From contig NZ_LMMP01000001.1 of NCBI RefSeq assembly GCF_001422815.1, positions 547,323-611,322 on the forward strand: DNA of 64,000 bases. The letters are read 5' to 3'. Position 1 is the first letter of the stretch. The number at the start of each line of letters is the position of its first letter. The position numbers were made by a program, and so were the translations under genes. The stretch comes from Methylobacterium sp. Leaf91. GTDB lineage: Bacteria > Pseudomonadota > Alphaproteobacteria > Rhizobiales > Beijerinckiaceae. Below the pieces are notes generated by a model. It saw only the letters and a program-made list of their open reading frames with translations, was not told where the DNA came from and searched no databases. Positions 35,149 to 45,000 of the stretch are shown here, piece by piece.

Positions 35149-36180
35149 TTATCCGGCGATCTGCCTCCCCTTGCTGACCGCGATCGTCGCCCCACCCATG
35201 AGCGAGAACACGATACCTGCGTTGCGCAGGGCACCGACCACCTGATTGCGGTTGGCGACCGAGACGGAGGCGATGCAGCCTTCGAGCCGCCGGATCGTCG
35301 AGAGCGACACTCCCGAGGCTCCGCTCAGATCCGCCATCGACCAGTCGAGCAGCGCGCGTGCCGCGCGGATGTGCCCGGCTTCGAGGCTCTGCTCGAGGCC
35401 GAGCAGAAGGCGGCCGGTGGGCCTGATCCGCAATTGGATCGGACCGATGAAGTGGGTCCAGCTTTCGATCTGCCCCGCATCGTTCAGCAGGGGAGCCACT
35501 AACAGGCGGTATCTCACGGTGTCGCCGTTCGCCAGCCTGAGGTCCGGCAGCAGATATGAGGCGTGATTGGACGCGTACATCCCCCCGATACGCGCCGACC
35601 ATGGCGCGCCCTCGCCCCTTAGGAACGGCCGCGCGGGGTCCTGCAGGAGCTCGCTCTCGGGAAGGCCGACGAGGTCGAGCCACTTCTCCGAGAATTTTGT
35701 GAAAGGAAACGTGTGCGTGGTCGAGGTGAAGGCCCGGACGGAATCGAAGATCGCCTGGTCTCTCTGCCGCTGCGCTGCCTCGGCGCGGGCCAGCATGGCA
35801 GGAACGCTGATATCGGCGAGGATGCCATGCGCGCTCAAGGGCCGGCCATTGGGCGTGGTCGTTACCTCCACGCGGCTCATGACGGTACAGATTCCGGAAT
35901 CCGGTCGGACGATGCGGAAGATCGAGGGCGGTACCGTGTCCGATTGCCTGACGAAGTCGGGTTCCATGGTCCGCGGGCAATCGTCCGGATGAATGAGCCG
36001 GAACAGAAGCGTGTAGTCGGGCCTGATGAGGCCATCGGGAAGCCCTAGGATCGGATAGAGTCCGGGCGACCAGACATGAGTGTTGCCGACGAAATCCCAG
36101 TGCCAATGACCGACGATGCCAAAATGTTTGATCTGGCTTGGAACGTCATACGAAAGGCTTCTCGGTACCCCACCATACAT
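35149..36180 (-). CDS. PAS-domain helix-turn-helix regulator
   Basis: The 343-residue protein has an N-terminal PAS_3-like fold (GHWHWDFVGNTHVWSPGLYPILGLP... about residues 20-140), a second less clear PAS-like region (about 150-250) and a C-terminal Xre-like helix-turn-helix (IRAARALLDWSMADLSGASGVSLSTIRRLEG, about 275-310). It likely senses a small ligand or redox state and regulates transcription. It is a lone gene, convergent with xerD. Its N-terminus (MYGGVPRSL) is plausible but a later start is possible. Confidence 0.8.
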   Translation of the reverse strand: MYGGVPRSLSYDVPSQIKHFGIVGHWHWDFVGNTHVWSPGLYPILGLPDGLIRPDYTLLFRLIHPDDCPRTMEPDFVRQSDTVPPSIFRIVRPDSGICTVMSRVEVTTTPNGRPLSAHGILADISVPAMLARAEAAQRQRDQAIFDSVRAFTSTTHTFPFTKFSEKWLDLVGLPESELLQDPARPFLRGEGAPWSARIGGMYASNHASYLLPDLRLANGDTVRYRLLVAPLLNDAGQIESWTHFIGPIQLRIRPTGRLLLGLEQSLEAGHIRAARALLDWSMADLSGASGVSLSTIRRLEGCIASVSVANRNQVVGALRNAGIVFSLMGGATIAVSKGRQIAG

Positions 36181-36551
36181 TGTGAAACCGCGATCTCACG
36201 ACAATCGTCAGAGCCATGGCCAAGCCAAGGGGAACGACGACCTGAAGCAACGGATACCTATCTTTTGATAAGATCGCAATATTTCTCGCAGAAATACCCT
36301 CATCGCAACGTGAGATTGTAGGACGATCGTCGGCCTTATTGGTCGGTATGTCTAAGCCACCCTTGGGGAGACGCCTCGATCTCGATCCCGGATCTCCGAC
36401 GCCGCTTCACGATTACTGGAACAAGGGCGATCATTTGGATGACGGTGGCCATTTAACAGGGCAATGCAAATGCGTCGGGCGGACCGTCGATCCATCCGCT
36501 CCGCGTCGTCGTCTCGGGTGTTGTCGTCAGGCCTGGCCGACAGCGTCGCGC
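36181..36551. other. Spacer with an AT-rich patch, no gene seen
   Basis: This 371-base spacer lies upstream of the PAS-HTH gene and downstream of the AI-2E transporter stop. Bases 36255-36320 are clearly richer in A and T than the surrounding DNA and probably hold the promoter of the PAS-HTH gene. No coding frame, RNA gene or terminator is convincing. Confidence 0.4.
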
Positions 36552-37736
36552 TTAGACGCTCGCGTCCTCGTCGAGCGTGTCCTCGATATAGACCTGTTCC
36601 AGTACGACCTTGATCACCGCCATCAGCGGCAGCGCGAGGGCGATGCCCCAAAGGCCGAACAGCACGCCGAGCACGAGCTGGCCTGCGAAGATGGTGGCCG
36701 GCGGGATGTCCAGCGCCTGCTTCTGGATGAAGGGCGTCAGCCCGTAGCTCTCCAGGCATTGCACCACGAGGTAGACACCGAAGGCGCCGAGCGCCGCGTT
36801 GGTACCGGAGGCGAGGCCCGCCAGCACGATGACGACGCCGGCGATCAGCGGGCCGATGGTGGGGATGAAGGCGAGGAGCCCCGCTTGCAGGCCGAGGATG
36901 AGGGCGCCACCGATGCCGAGGAAGCTCAGGCCGGCCCAGATGCAGACGAAGATCACCGCCATGGTGATGAGCTGGCCGAACAGCCAGTGCCGGAGGGTCT
37001 CGCCCATCCCGTCGAGGAGGGCGGTGGCGCGGGGACGGTAACGGGGCGGCACGAACCGCACCGCGCCGTCGCGGTAGCTGGCGGGATCGGCCGCGCAGGC
37101 GAGGCCGAGGAACACGATCACCAGGACGTTGCCCAGCGCATTGAACAGGCCGGTGATGACGGTGGCCGCCGGTCCGAGCATGCTGCCGGCATCGGAGAGA
37201 AGGGAGCCGGGGCTTTTGATCGCACCCGAGGCGAGGCCGCCGAGGCCCCCGGCCTTCTTGTCCTTGTCGGTCTCGGTGTCTTTGGTTTTGTCAGTGTCCT
37301 TGGCTTTGTCGGCGTCCTGATCGCCCGGCGTTTCGCTCGGTACCGAGAAGGCCGGCAGGTCGATCCCGTATTCCTTCAGGCGATCACGGACAGACCCCGC
37401 CTGTTTCGTGACGGTCTGGCCGAGCTCCCGTCCCTGCTGCACCACCGTCGCGCCGCCGAAGGCGAGGAAGCCGAGGGTGAGCCCGCCGAGGATCAGGCTG
37501 ACGATGGTGAGCCGGAGCCCGCGACCGAGCCCGATGGCCTGGCCGAGCAGGCGCGTCAGCCCATCGAGGAAGACCCCGAGCAGGATTCCGGCGAAGATCA
37601 GGAGCAGGGTCGAGGCGGCGGTCCAGGCGAGGATCAGCAGGGCGATGAACGCCACCACGGCGATTCCCGAGGCCGTCGGCGACCAGCTGGCGGGGTGCGG
37701 ACCCGGCTCGTCCTTGATCGGCGTACTCTGCTGCAT
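36552..37736 (-). CDS. AI-2E-family (PerM-like) transporter
   Basis: The 394-residue inner-membrane protein has about eight hydrophobic segments and the family core (FLGLACAADPASYRDGAVRFVPPRYRPRA, ALILGLQAGLLAFIPTIGPLIAGV, GLWGIALALPLMAVIKVV). The family exports autoinducer-2 or, in other members, ions; substrate unknown here. Between segments 3 and 4 (about residues 135-165) sits a charged low-complexity run of Asp-Lys-Thr repeats that relatives usually lack. It is monocistronic. Confidence 0.9.
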   Translation of the reverse strand: MQQSTPIKDEPGPHPASWSPTASGIAVVAFIALLILAWTAASTLLLIFAGILLGVFLDGLTRLLGQAIGLGRGLRLTIVSLILGGLTLGFLAFGGATVVQQGRELGQTVTKQAGSVRDRLKEYGIDLPAFSVPSETPGDQDADKAKDTDKTKDTETDKDKKAGGLGGLASGAIKSPGSLLSDAGSMLGPAATVITGLFNALGNVLVIVFLGLACAADPASYRDGAVRFVPPRYRPRATALLDGMGETLRHWLFGQLITMAVIFVCIWAGLSFLGIGGALILGLQAGLLAFIPTIGPLIAGVVIVLAGLASGTNAALGAFGVYLVVQCLESYGLTPFIQKQALDIPPATIFAGQLVLGVLFGLWGIALALPLMAVIKVVLEQVYIEDTLDEDASV

Positions 37737-37872
37737 CTGCCCGTCCCCTCGCGCAGTCTACCGAAGCGCGGTGCGAACGGGCGCGCGAAACCCGTTACAG
37801 ACAAGGGGCGCAAGGCATGAGGCCCACTCTCCTCTGTGGACGGACCGGAGGCGAATCGCCGCCGGTCTGCCC

Positions 37873-38364
37873 TCACGCCCAGCGTGACGCGGCCTCATCG
37901 TCGGCGCCCGTGGCCTCGACCCAGCCCCCGATGGTGCCGTCGGCCAGATGCTCACGCTTCCAGAACGGAGCCTTCGTCTTGAGATAGTCCATGAGGAAGC
38001 TCGCCGCCTCGAAAGCGGCGACGCGGTGGCTTGCCGCCGTCACCACGAGAACGATGCCATCGCCCGGCGCGACGAGGCCGTGCCGGTGGATCACCCGCAC
38101 CGCCTGGAGCGGCCAGCGGTCCTGCGCCGCCTCCACCACCCGGCCGATCTCCGCCTCGGCCATGCCGGGATAATGTTCGAGTTCGAGCCCGGTCAGGCGC
38201 CCGCCCTCGTCGCGGCACAGGCCGGTAAAGGTGACGATCGCCCCGGTCCTGCCGCGAAGCGTCCCGCTCAGCGCGGCCATCTCCGCGGCCACGTCGAAGG
38301 GCGCACTCTGGATGCTGATCGCGGGTGCGGGCCGATTTCCCGCCGTCATCTCGCCTGCCGACAT
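37873..38364 (-). CDS. moaE: Molybdopterin synthase catalytic subunit
   Basis: The 163-residue MoaE moves sulfur from MoaD thiocarboxylate into precursor Z during molybdenum-cofactor synthesis. Seen are GAIVTFTGLCRDE, LELEHYPGMAEAEI, VIHRHGLVAPGD and the lysine-bearing SHRVAAFEAASFLMDYLKTKAPFWKRE. ATG 38364 has an AAGGA site eight bases upstream. No moaD is adjacent. It is divergent from the gamma-CA-like gene. Confidence 0.94.
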   Translation of the reverse strand: MSAGEMTAGNRPAPAISIQSAPFDVAAEMAALSGTLRGRTGAIVTFTGLCRDEGGRLTGLELEHYPGMAEAEIGRVVEAAQDRWPLQAVRVIHRHGLVAPGDGIVLVVTAASHRVAAFEAASFLMDYLKTKAPFWKREHLADGTIGGWVEATGADDEAASRWA

Positions 38365-38590
38365 CCATCGATTCCTTGACGCATCGGCGCGAAAGCCCTC
38401 GCGACCGGGTTTGATCCCCCTTAAGGGATGCGCGACATTGCAAAGTCCGCGCGGTGGTTCCACGCTGTTGCGCGTCGTTCCGGCAACACCATTCCGGCGC
38501 CCGGCCTTTACCACTCGACCGGCATGGGTGCCATGCCCAGTCGGTCCCATACCCGGTCCACGCCACCGGCTTCGAAGGAATTCCCCTCGC

Positions 38591-39610
38591 GTGACGCCTG
38601 AGTTGATCCTGCCCCATGACGGCGTCCTGCCGGTCTTCTCGGCCCGTCCGGTCTGGTGCGGGCGCGGAAGCACGGTCATCGGCGCCGCCACGATCGGTGC
38701 CCAGGCCTGGCTCGGCGACGACAGTGTGATCCGTGCCGACGGCGAGGCGGTGACCGTCGGCGAGCGTTTCTGGCTCGGCCATCGCTCGACGCTCCATATC
38801 GCCACCGATTCGCATCCCACCCTCGTCGGTGACCGGGTGACGGTGGGCCGCAACGCCGTGGTCCATGCCTGCACGGTCGGGTCCGACGTGGTGATCGAAG
38901 ACGATGTCATCGTCCTCGACGGGGCCACGGTGGAGGACGGGGTGCTGATCGAGGCCGGGGCCACCGTCTTTCCGCGCTCGCACCTCGCCGCCGGCTTCGC
39001 CTATGCCGGCAGCCCGGCGAAACCCCAGCGCCCCATCACCGCGGCCGAGATCGCCGAGCGGGCCGAGCGCGTGCGCGAGGCCACGGGAGATACCCCGTCG
39101 CCCGTCGCCGGTGACGAGATCGACGTCGATCCCAGCGTCTACGTCGCCAGCACGGCGCGCCTGCGCGGCCGCATCGCCCTCGGCGCGGGATCGAGCGTGC
39201 TGTTCTCCTGCGACCTGCATGCGGAGGTCGGCCCCATCCTCATCGGCGCCGACACCAATATCCAGGACAACACCGTCATCCGTGCACGGGCCGAAGGCGT
39301 CGTCATCGGCCGCGACACTACGATCGCGCATAACGTGCGGATGGCCGATTGCCGCATTGGTGCGCGCAGCCTCATCGGCATCGGCTGCGTGCTGGCCCCC
39401 GGCACCGTGGTGGCCGACGACGTGCTGCTCGCCGGCGGCTCCACCACCGATCCGGGCCAGCTCCTCGAGACCGGCTATCTCTGGGGCGGCCGGCCCGCCC
39501 GCATCCTCGGCCCCCTCGACGCGGACAAGCGCGCGATGATGACCCGCATCGTCGCCGGCTATTGCGAGCATGGGCGGGTGTATCGCCAGATAGAGGCGGG
39601 GGGGAACTGA
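38591..39610 (+). CDS. Tandem gamma-carbonic-anhydrase-like protein
   Basis: The product (339 residues from GTG 38591, with a GAAGGAA site) carries two YrdA-like left-handed beta-helix domains (about 15-165 and 178-335), each ending in the family G-Y/F-x-Y/W-x-G-x-P segment. The three zinc histidines are split: domain 1 keeps H69 and H92 but has R87 at the middle ligand; domain 2 keeps only the middle ligand H247, with R231 and A252 at the others. In trimeric gamma-CAs the outer two come from one subunit and the middle one from its neighbour, so the fused domains could form one complete site. Carbonic anhydrase activity is unproven. Confidence 0.85.
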   Translation: MTPELILPHDGVLPVFSARPVWCGRGSTVIGAATIGAQAWLGDDSVIRADGEAVTVGERFWLGHRSTLHIATDSHPTLVGDRVTVGRNAVVHACTVGSDVVIEDDVIVLDGATVEDGVLIEAGATVFPRSHLAAGFAYAGSPAKPQRPITAAEIAERAERVREATGDTPSPVAGDEIDVDPSVYVASTARLRGRIALGAGSSVLFSCDLHAEVGPILIGADTNIQDNTVIRARAEGVVIGRDTTIAHNVRMADCRIGARSLIGIGCVLAPGTVVADDVLLAGGSTTDPGQLLETGYLWGGRPARILGPLDADKRAMMTRIVAGYCEHGRVYRQIEAGGN

Positions 39611-39734
39611 CCGGATGCCGGAAGTGCGTCTACCGTCCGGTTCTCGAATGCGACGATCACCCGGTAGGTGCCGGTCCGCACCAGCGTCAGGGGCGGCATC
39701 TCTTAAGGCATGATGGCATGCAGGAGGGCAGCGC

Positions 39735-40607
39735 ATGGTCGCCTCGTCCAAGGATGCTCACGAGACGTGCTTCATCGCGTTGATCGGCGCGGTGCTTCTG
39801 GCCCTCGCCGCACCGGTCGCGGCTTCGGCCGAACCGGCACCCCAGCGCTTTTCCGTCACCTATCGCCTGCTCTTCCTCAACCTTCCGGTTGGTGAGGCGG
39901 ATCTCTCCGTCGATCAGACCGGTGGGCGCTACGTCTACGATCTGAAGGCGGGCCTGCGCGGACTGGCCGGCGTCTTCTTCGAAGGATCGGGGACGGCATC
40001 CGCGTCGGGGGAGCGGTCGCGGAGCGGAGCGCTCACCGGCACGTTCCGGTCCGACAGCCTGTACGGTCGTAAGCCGGTTCAGGTCTCCATGACCCTGTCG
40101 AACGGCCGCGCGCACGACGAGAGCGTGGAGCCGCCTCCGACGCCGATGCCCGACAGGATTCCCGTAGCGCCGCAGGACAAGGTCGGCGTCGTCGATCCCC
40201 TGACCATGCTGGCGATTCCGCTGGGCCGGGCATCCCTCGACCCCACCCTCTGCGAGCGGCGCATCCCGGTCTTCAACGGGGTGACCCGGGCGGATATTGT
40301 CCTTTCCCGCGGGGTGCTGGTGACCGTCCAGGAGGGACCCTATCGCGGACCGGCACTCGATTGCCGGGCGCGCTGGGTGCCGATCTCGGGCCACCGCCCC
40401 AATGGCAGCAGCGTGCGACGCATGGCCGAGAACGACGACATCCGCGTACGGCTCGCGCCCGTTCCCGGCGGGGCGATGCTGTTGCCGCTGACGATCTCCC
40501 TGCCCACCGGCTGGGGCAATGCGGGGATCGAGGCGACGCAATGGGGGCCGAAACCCGAGCCCACGGGACGGACGTCGGTGAAGGTCCATTTGCCCAACGC
40601 ACGGTAG
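39735..40607 (+). CDS. DUF3108 secreted protein
   Basis: The 290-residue protein has a signal peptide (LIGAVLLALAAPVAASAEP) and a DUF3108 domain: FSVTYRLLFLNLPVGEADLSV, GLRGLAGVFFEGSGTASASG, then VDPLTMLAIPL and a two-cysteine segment (CERRIPVFNG, DCRARWVPISGH). DUF3108 proteins are periplasmic beta-rich proteins of unknown role. The gene runs the same way as the gamma-CA gene but 124 bases away, and is convergent with the PNPOx-like gene. Confidence 0.88.
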   Translation: MVASSKDAHETCFIALIGAVLLALAAPVAASAEPAPQRFSVTYRLLFLNLPVGEADLSVDQTGGRYVYDLKAGLRGLAGVFFEGSGTASASGERSRSGALTGTFRSDSLYGRKPVQVSMTLSNGRAHDESVEPPPTPMPDRIPVAPQDKVGVVDPLTMLAIPLGRASLDPTLCERRIPVFNGVTRADIVLSRGVLVTVQEGPYRGPALDCRARWVPISGHRPNGSSVRRMAENDDIRVRLAPVPGGAMLLPLTISLPTGWGNAGIEATQWGPKPEPTGRTSVKVHLPNAR

Positions 40608-40617
40608 GGCGTCCGCC

Positions 40618-41175
40618 CTATTCCTCCGCGAACAATCCCGTGGGCAGCCCGTCCATACTGCGCGCGTTCTTCTGGCGGCGATAGGCGTCGAGTTCGGCCT
40701 CCGTCTTGGCCTGGGCCCAGCGGTCGAGGGTGGGACGCTCCTCACGGTAATCGAACACGGGCACGCCGTAGCCGCAGGAGGTCTGCACGAGATCGATCGT
40801 GAGGCGCACCATCTGGCGCGCTCCGGGCGGCTCCTGCCCGTCGTACACTTCCGCCAGCAGGCCGGCATAGGCCTCGCCGCCCCGCGCCAGCACCTCCCCG
40901 CGCCCGTAGAGCCGCAGGATCGTCGGGGCGCCCTCGAAGGCGCAGAACATCACCGTCAGCCGTCCGTCCGCACGCAGATGAGCGGCGGTCTCGTTGCCGC
41001 TTCCGGTGCGGTCGAGATAGACCACGGTGTTAGGGTCGATGACCCGGAACGTATCGGTGCCGCGCGGTGACAGGTTGATCCGCGTGCCCTCCGCCGCCGA
41101 GGCGGTGAAGACGATATGCTGCCGGGCGATGAAATCGCGATGGCGCTCGTCGAGGGCCGCAAACTGCTTGGCCAT
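40618..41175 (-). CDS. Pyridoxamine-5'-phosphate-oxidase-fold (FMN-binding) protein
   Basis: The 185-residue protein has a split-barrel flavin fold: FIARQHIVFTASAAEGTRINLSPRG, TVVYLDRTGSGNETAAHLRADGRLTVMFCAFEGAP, LYGRGEVLARG. It is of the general PNPOx-like family (often F420/FMN oxidoreductases or haem-related), not true PdxH. ATG 41175 is chosen because it starts the conserved domain. It lies downstream of tetR on the same strand, so may be in the same transcript. Confidence 0.85.
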   Translation of the reverse strand: MAKQFAALDERHRDFIARQHIVFTASAAEGTRINLSPRGTDTFRVIDPNTVVYLDRTGSGNETAAHLRADGRLTVMFCAFEGAPTILRLYGRGEVLARGGEAYAGLLAEVYDGQEPPGARQMVRLTIDLVQTSCGYGVPVFDYREERPTLDRWAQAKTEAELDAYRRQKNARSMDGLPTGLFAEE

Positions 41176-41277
41176 GGGGCTTTCGGACGACAGGGGCGGG
41201 CTTTGAAACCTACAGCATCGTGCCGGATCTCGCATCCACGGCGATGCTGACGAACGCTTCCGAGAAGGAATGGCGGA

Positions 41278-41892
41278 TCAGCGCAGGAACCGCCCGACCA
41301 GCAGCCGCGCCAGGTCGCGCGGCGGCTCGGGGGTGAGGACGGCAAGCTTGTTGGAGGTGGACAGGGAGGCGAGCCCGTGAAGGCCGGCCCAGAGGGTCGC
41401 CACCGCCTGCCGTCTCTCGCTCGCATCCGGGATCAGAGGTTCGAGCACCCCGTCGACGAGGTCGGTCGCCTGGGCGAGGGCGGCGGCGTACCAGTCGGGA
41501 AAGGTCGAGTCCGGTGCCAGGGAATGTTCGAAGACGAGGCTCCAGACCTGAGGGTCCGAGGCCACGAAGGCGAGATAGGCATCGGCGAGGGCAAGGGCGT
41601 TGTCGCGCGGACCGGCGTCGGGACGGATCGCGCCGGTGAGGGCCGCGTGCAGGCGCTCCAGGGTCCGGGCGTTGACCCGCATCACCACAGCATCGAGATC
41701 GCCGACACCATTGTAGATCGAGTTCGGAGCGTAGCCGATCACCGAGGCGAGCCGGCGCATGCCGAGGCCGCGCAGGCCCTCCCTGCGGACCAGCCCCTCT
41801 GCCGCCTTGGTCACCAGAGCCTCGAATTCCTCGCGGTTATGCTCGCCTCGTGGGCCGGTGCCCCGCCGTGCCGGTTTCGTTGCCTTCGCCAC
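41278..41892 (-). CDS. TetR-family regulator
   Basis: The product (204 residues from GTG 41892) has the TetR helix-turn-helix (LVRREGLRGLGMRRLASVIGYAPNSIYNGVGDLDAVVMRV) and a C-terminal WHG-type ligand/dimer domain (VATLWAGLHGLASLSTSNKLAV). It is divergent from the phospholipid acyltransferase fusion, and two operator-like palindromes lie between them, so it probably represses that gene and itself in answer to a lipid- or acyl-related signal (inferred). An earlier in-frame ATG (41997) lies within the operator region and is rejected. Confidence 0.88.
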   Translation of the reverse strand: MAKATKPARRGTGPRGEHNREEFEALVTKAAEGLVRREGLRGLGMRRLASVIGYAPNSIYNGVGDLDAVVMRVNARTLERLHAALTGAIRPDAGPRDNALALADAYLAFVASDPQVWSLVFEHSLAPDSTFPDWYAAALAQATDLVDGVLEPLIPDASERRQAVATLWAGLHGLASLSTSNKLAVLTPEPPRDLARLLVGRFLR

Positions 41893-41939
41893 GCCATCCC
41901 CGCCATCGCGTGCCGCCCGGCACCTCGCCGACGCATAGA

Positions 41940-41954
41940 TTGCACGCCGTACAA
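41940..41954. promoter_or_regulatory. TetR operator-like palindrome 1
   Basis: TTGCACGCCGTACAA reads almost the same on both strands (12 of 14 non-central positions). It lies 48 bases upstream of the tetR start and shares the pattern TTGCAC-N2-CGT-N-CAA with a second site 50 bases away. Confidence 0.55.
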
Positions 41955-41989
41955 AATCAACGTTGCCGCCTTTGCGAACGGCAGTTATT

Positions 41990-42004
41990 TTGCACAACGT
42001 TCAA
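41990..42004. promoter_or_regulatory. TetR operator-like palindrome 2
   Basis: TTGCACAACGTTCAA has the same half-site layout as the site at 41940. It is about 70 bases upstream of the acyltransferase fusion start. The 50-base centre-to-centre spacing is near five helical turns, so both could be bound on one face of the DNA. Confidence 0.55.
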
Positions 42005-42076
42005 AAATCGCGGCCGTGCCGGATTTGACGGTTCGTTACAGGGTGGGCAGTCATGGTCCGCCCCGAGGAGACCCTG

Positions 42077-45000
42077 ATGTTTCGTACCTTGATGACGACC
42101 CGCCGGTTCGCGCCCCTGTTCTGGTGCCAATTCTTCTCGGCATTCAACGACAATTTCCTGAAGAACGCCCTGGTCTTCCTGATCCTGTTCAAGGTCGCGG
42201 GCGCCGGGGGAGAGGCCGCCCATCCGGGCATCCTGGTGACCCTGGCCGGCGCCGTCTTCATCGGCCCGTTCTTCATCCTGTCGGGTCTCGGGGGCGAACT
42301 CGCCGACCGCTACGACAAGGCACTCATCGCCAAACGCCTCAAATTCGCGGAGATCTTCGCCGCCGCCGCCGCCGCGATCGGCTTCTTCCTCCACTCGGTG
42401 CCGATCCTGTTCGTGGCGCTCGGCCTGTTCGGCACGGTGGCGGCCCTGTTCGGCCCGATCAAGTACGGCATCCTGCCCGACCACCTGAAGCGCAACGAGC
42501 TGACGGCGGGCAACGCGCTGGTCGAGGCGGCGACCTTCCTCGCCATCCTGCTCGGGACCATCGTGGCCGGCTTCGCCAGCGCGCTCGGCGGCGATGCCCT
42601 GGCCTTCAGCGCCCTGATCATGGTGTTCGCGATCCTGTGCTGGCTTTCGGCCCGACAGATCCCCTCCACCGGCGAGGCAGCGCCGACGCTCAGAATCGAT
42701 CCCAACGTCGCCCGCTCCACCGTGGCCCTGCTGCGTGACCTCTACGCCGATACCCGGCTGTGGCGCGGCTCGCTCATCGTCAGCTGGTTCTGGCTGGTGG
42801 GTGCCGTGGTGCTCGCCCTACTGCCGGTGCTGGTGCGCGAGAGCCTGAACGGCTCGGAGACGGTGGTCACCCTGCTGCTCGCGATCTTCTCGGTGGGCAT
42901 CGCCGTCGGTTCGGCCCTGGCCTCTTGGCTCGCCAGCGGCCGCATCGTCCTGCTGCCGACGCCGATCGGCGCGCTGTTCATGGGCTTGTTCGCTCTCGAC
43001 CTCGCCTGGACCGTCTCGCACCTGCCGCCGGTCTCCGGCGAGGTGATGGGGGCCGGCGCCTTCCTCTCCACCGGGACGGGCCTTCGCGTGGCGGCGTCCT
43101 TCGCCGGCCTCGCCATCGCGGGCGGCCTCTACATCGTGCCCTCCTTCGCCGCCGTGCAGGCCTGGACCGACAAGGACAAGCGCGCCCGCGTCATCGGCGC
43201 GGTGAATGTCCTCACCGCCGCCTTCATGGTCACCGGGGCGCTGGGGCTCGCCGCTCTGCAGGGCGCGGGCTGGTCGATGGCCTCGCTCCTCACCCTCATC
43301 GGCGTCGCCAACCTCGCCGCCGGCGTGATCGTGCTGAAGGTGATGCCGACGAGCGCCTTCCGCGACTTCCTCTCGATCCTGTTCCGCGCCTTCTACCGGC
43401 TCGAAGTGCGCGGTCTCGAGAATGTCGAGAAGGCCGGCCCCAACGCCATCATCGCCCTCAACCACGTCTCGTTTCTGGATGCACCGCTGGCCCTCTCGCT
43501 CCTCGACAAGGAGCCGGTCTTCGCCGTCGACCACGGCATCGCGCAGCGCTGGTGGGTGAAGCCCTTCCTACGGGTGACCAAGGCGATGCCGCTGGACCCG
43601 ACCCGGCCGCTGGCAACCCGCACGCTCATCAATGCCGTGAAGAACGGCGAGACGCTGATCATCTTTCCCGAGGGGCGCCTCACCGTCACGGGCAGCCTGA
43701 TGAAGGTCTATGACGGCGCCGGCCTCATCGCCGAGAAATCCGGGGCCAAGGTGGTGCCGGTGAAGATCGAGGGGCTGGAGAAGACCGCCTTCTCGCGCCT
43801 CTCCCGCAATCAGGTCCGCCGTCGCTGGTGGCCGAAGGTCATCGTCACGGTGATGTCGCCGGTGGCGCTTACCGTTGATCCCGCGCTGAAGGGCAAGAAC
43901 CGGCGGCGCGCGGCAGGAGCGGCGCTGTACGACATCATGTCCGATCTCGTCTTCGACACCGCCTTCATCGACCGTAGCGTGATGAGTGCCCTCATCCAGG
44001 CCGGCGCCGACCATGGCTGGCGCCGCACTGCGCTGGAGGACCCGGTCACGGGCACGCTCAGCTATTCCCGCCTCGTCATGGGCGCCAACATCCTGGGCCG
44101 CAAGCTGATGCCGCTCGCCGCCGAAGGCAAGGCCATCGGGCTGATGCTGCCCAACGCCAACGGCGCGGCCGTGACCTTCTTCGCCCTGGCCAGCGCCGGG
44201 CGCGTACCGGCGATGATCAACTTCTCGGCCGGCCCTGCCAACGTCCTCTCGGCCTGCCATGCTGCGGAGGTGGACACCATCCTCACCTCTCGCGCCTTCA
44301 TCGAGAAGGGCCGCCTCGGGTCGCTGATCGAGGCCATCCAGGGCAAGGTGAAGCTCGTCTACCTGGAGGACGTGCGCGCCAGCATTACCGCCGGCGACAA
44401 GATTCGGGGCTTCCTCAGCCCCCGCAAGCCCCTCGTGGCGCGGCGCGGCGACGATCCGGCGGCGATCCTGTTCACCTCGGGCTCGGAGGGCACGCCCAAG
44501 GGCGTGGTACTCGCCCATCGCTGCATGCTCGCCAACACCGCCCAGGTCGCCGCCCGCATCGATTTCGGGCCGAGCGACAAGGTGTTCAACGTCCTGCCGG
44601 TGTTCCATGCTTTCGGACTGACGGCGGGCCTGATCCTGCCCCTGGTCTCCGGCGTGCCGGTCTATCTCTACCCGTCGCCGCTGCATTACCGGATCGTGCC
44701 GGAACTCATCTACGGCTCGAACGCCACCGTCCTGTTCGGCACCGACACGTTCCTCTCCGGCTACGCCAAGACGGCCCATTCCTACGACCTGCGTTCGCTC
44801 CGCTACGTGGTGGCCGGGGCCGAGGCGGTGAAGCAGGCGACCCGGAAGACCTGGAGCGAGAAGTTCGGCCTGCGCATCCTCGAAGGCTACGGCGTCACTG
44901 AATGCGGGCCGGTGGTCGCCCTCAACACGCCGATGTTCAACCGCTTCGGCACCGTCGGCCGGCTCCTGCCGGGGATCGAGTCCCGGCTCGAACCGGTGCC

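Noticed and set aside
37950..39751. Long minus frame opposite the gamma-CA gene
   Set aside because: Antisense shadow; the plus strand encodes a clear hexapeptide-repeat protein with a good ribosome site.
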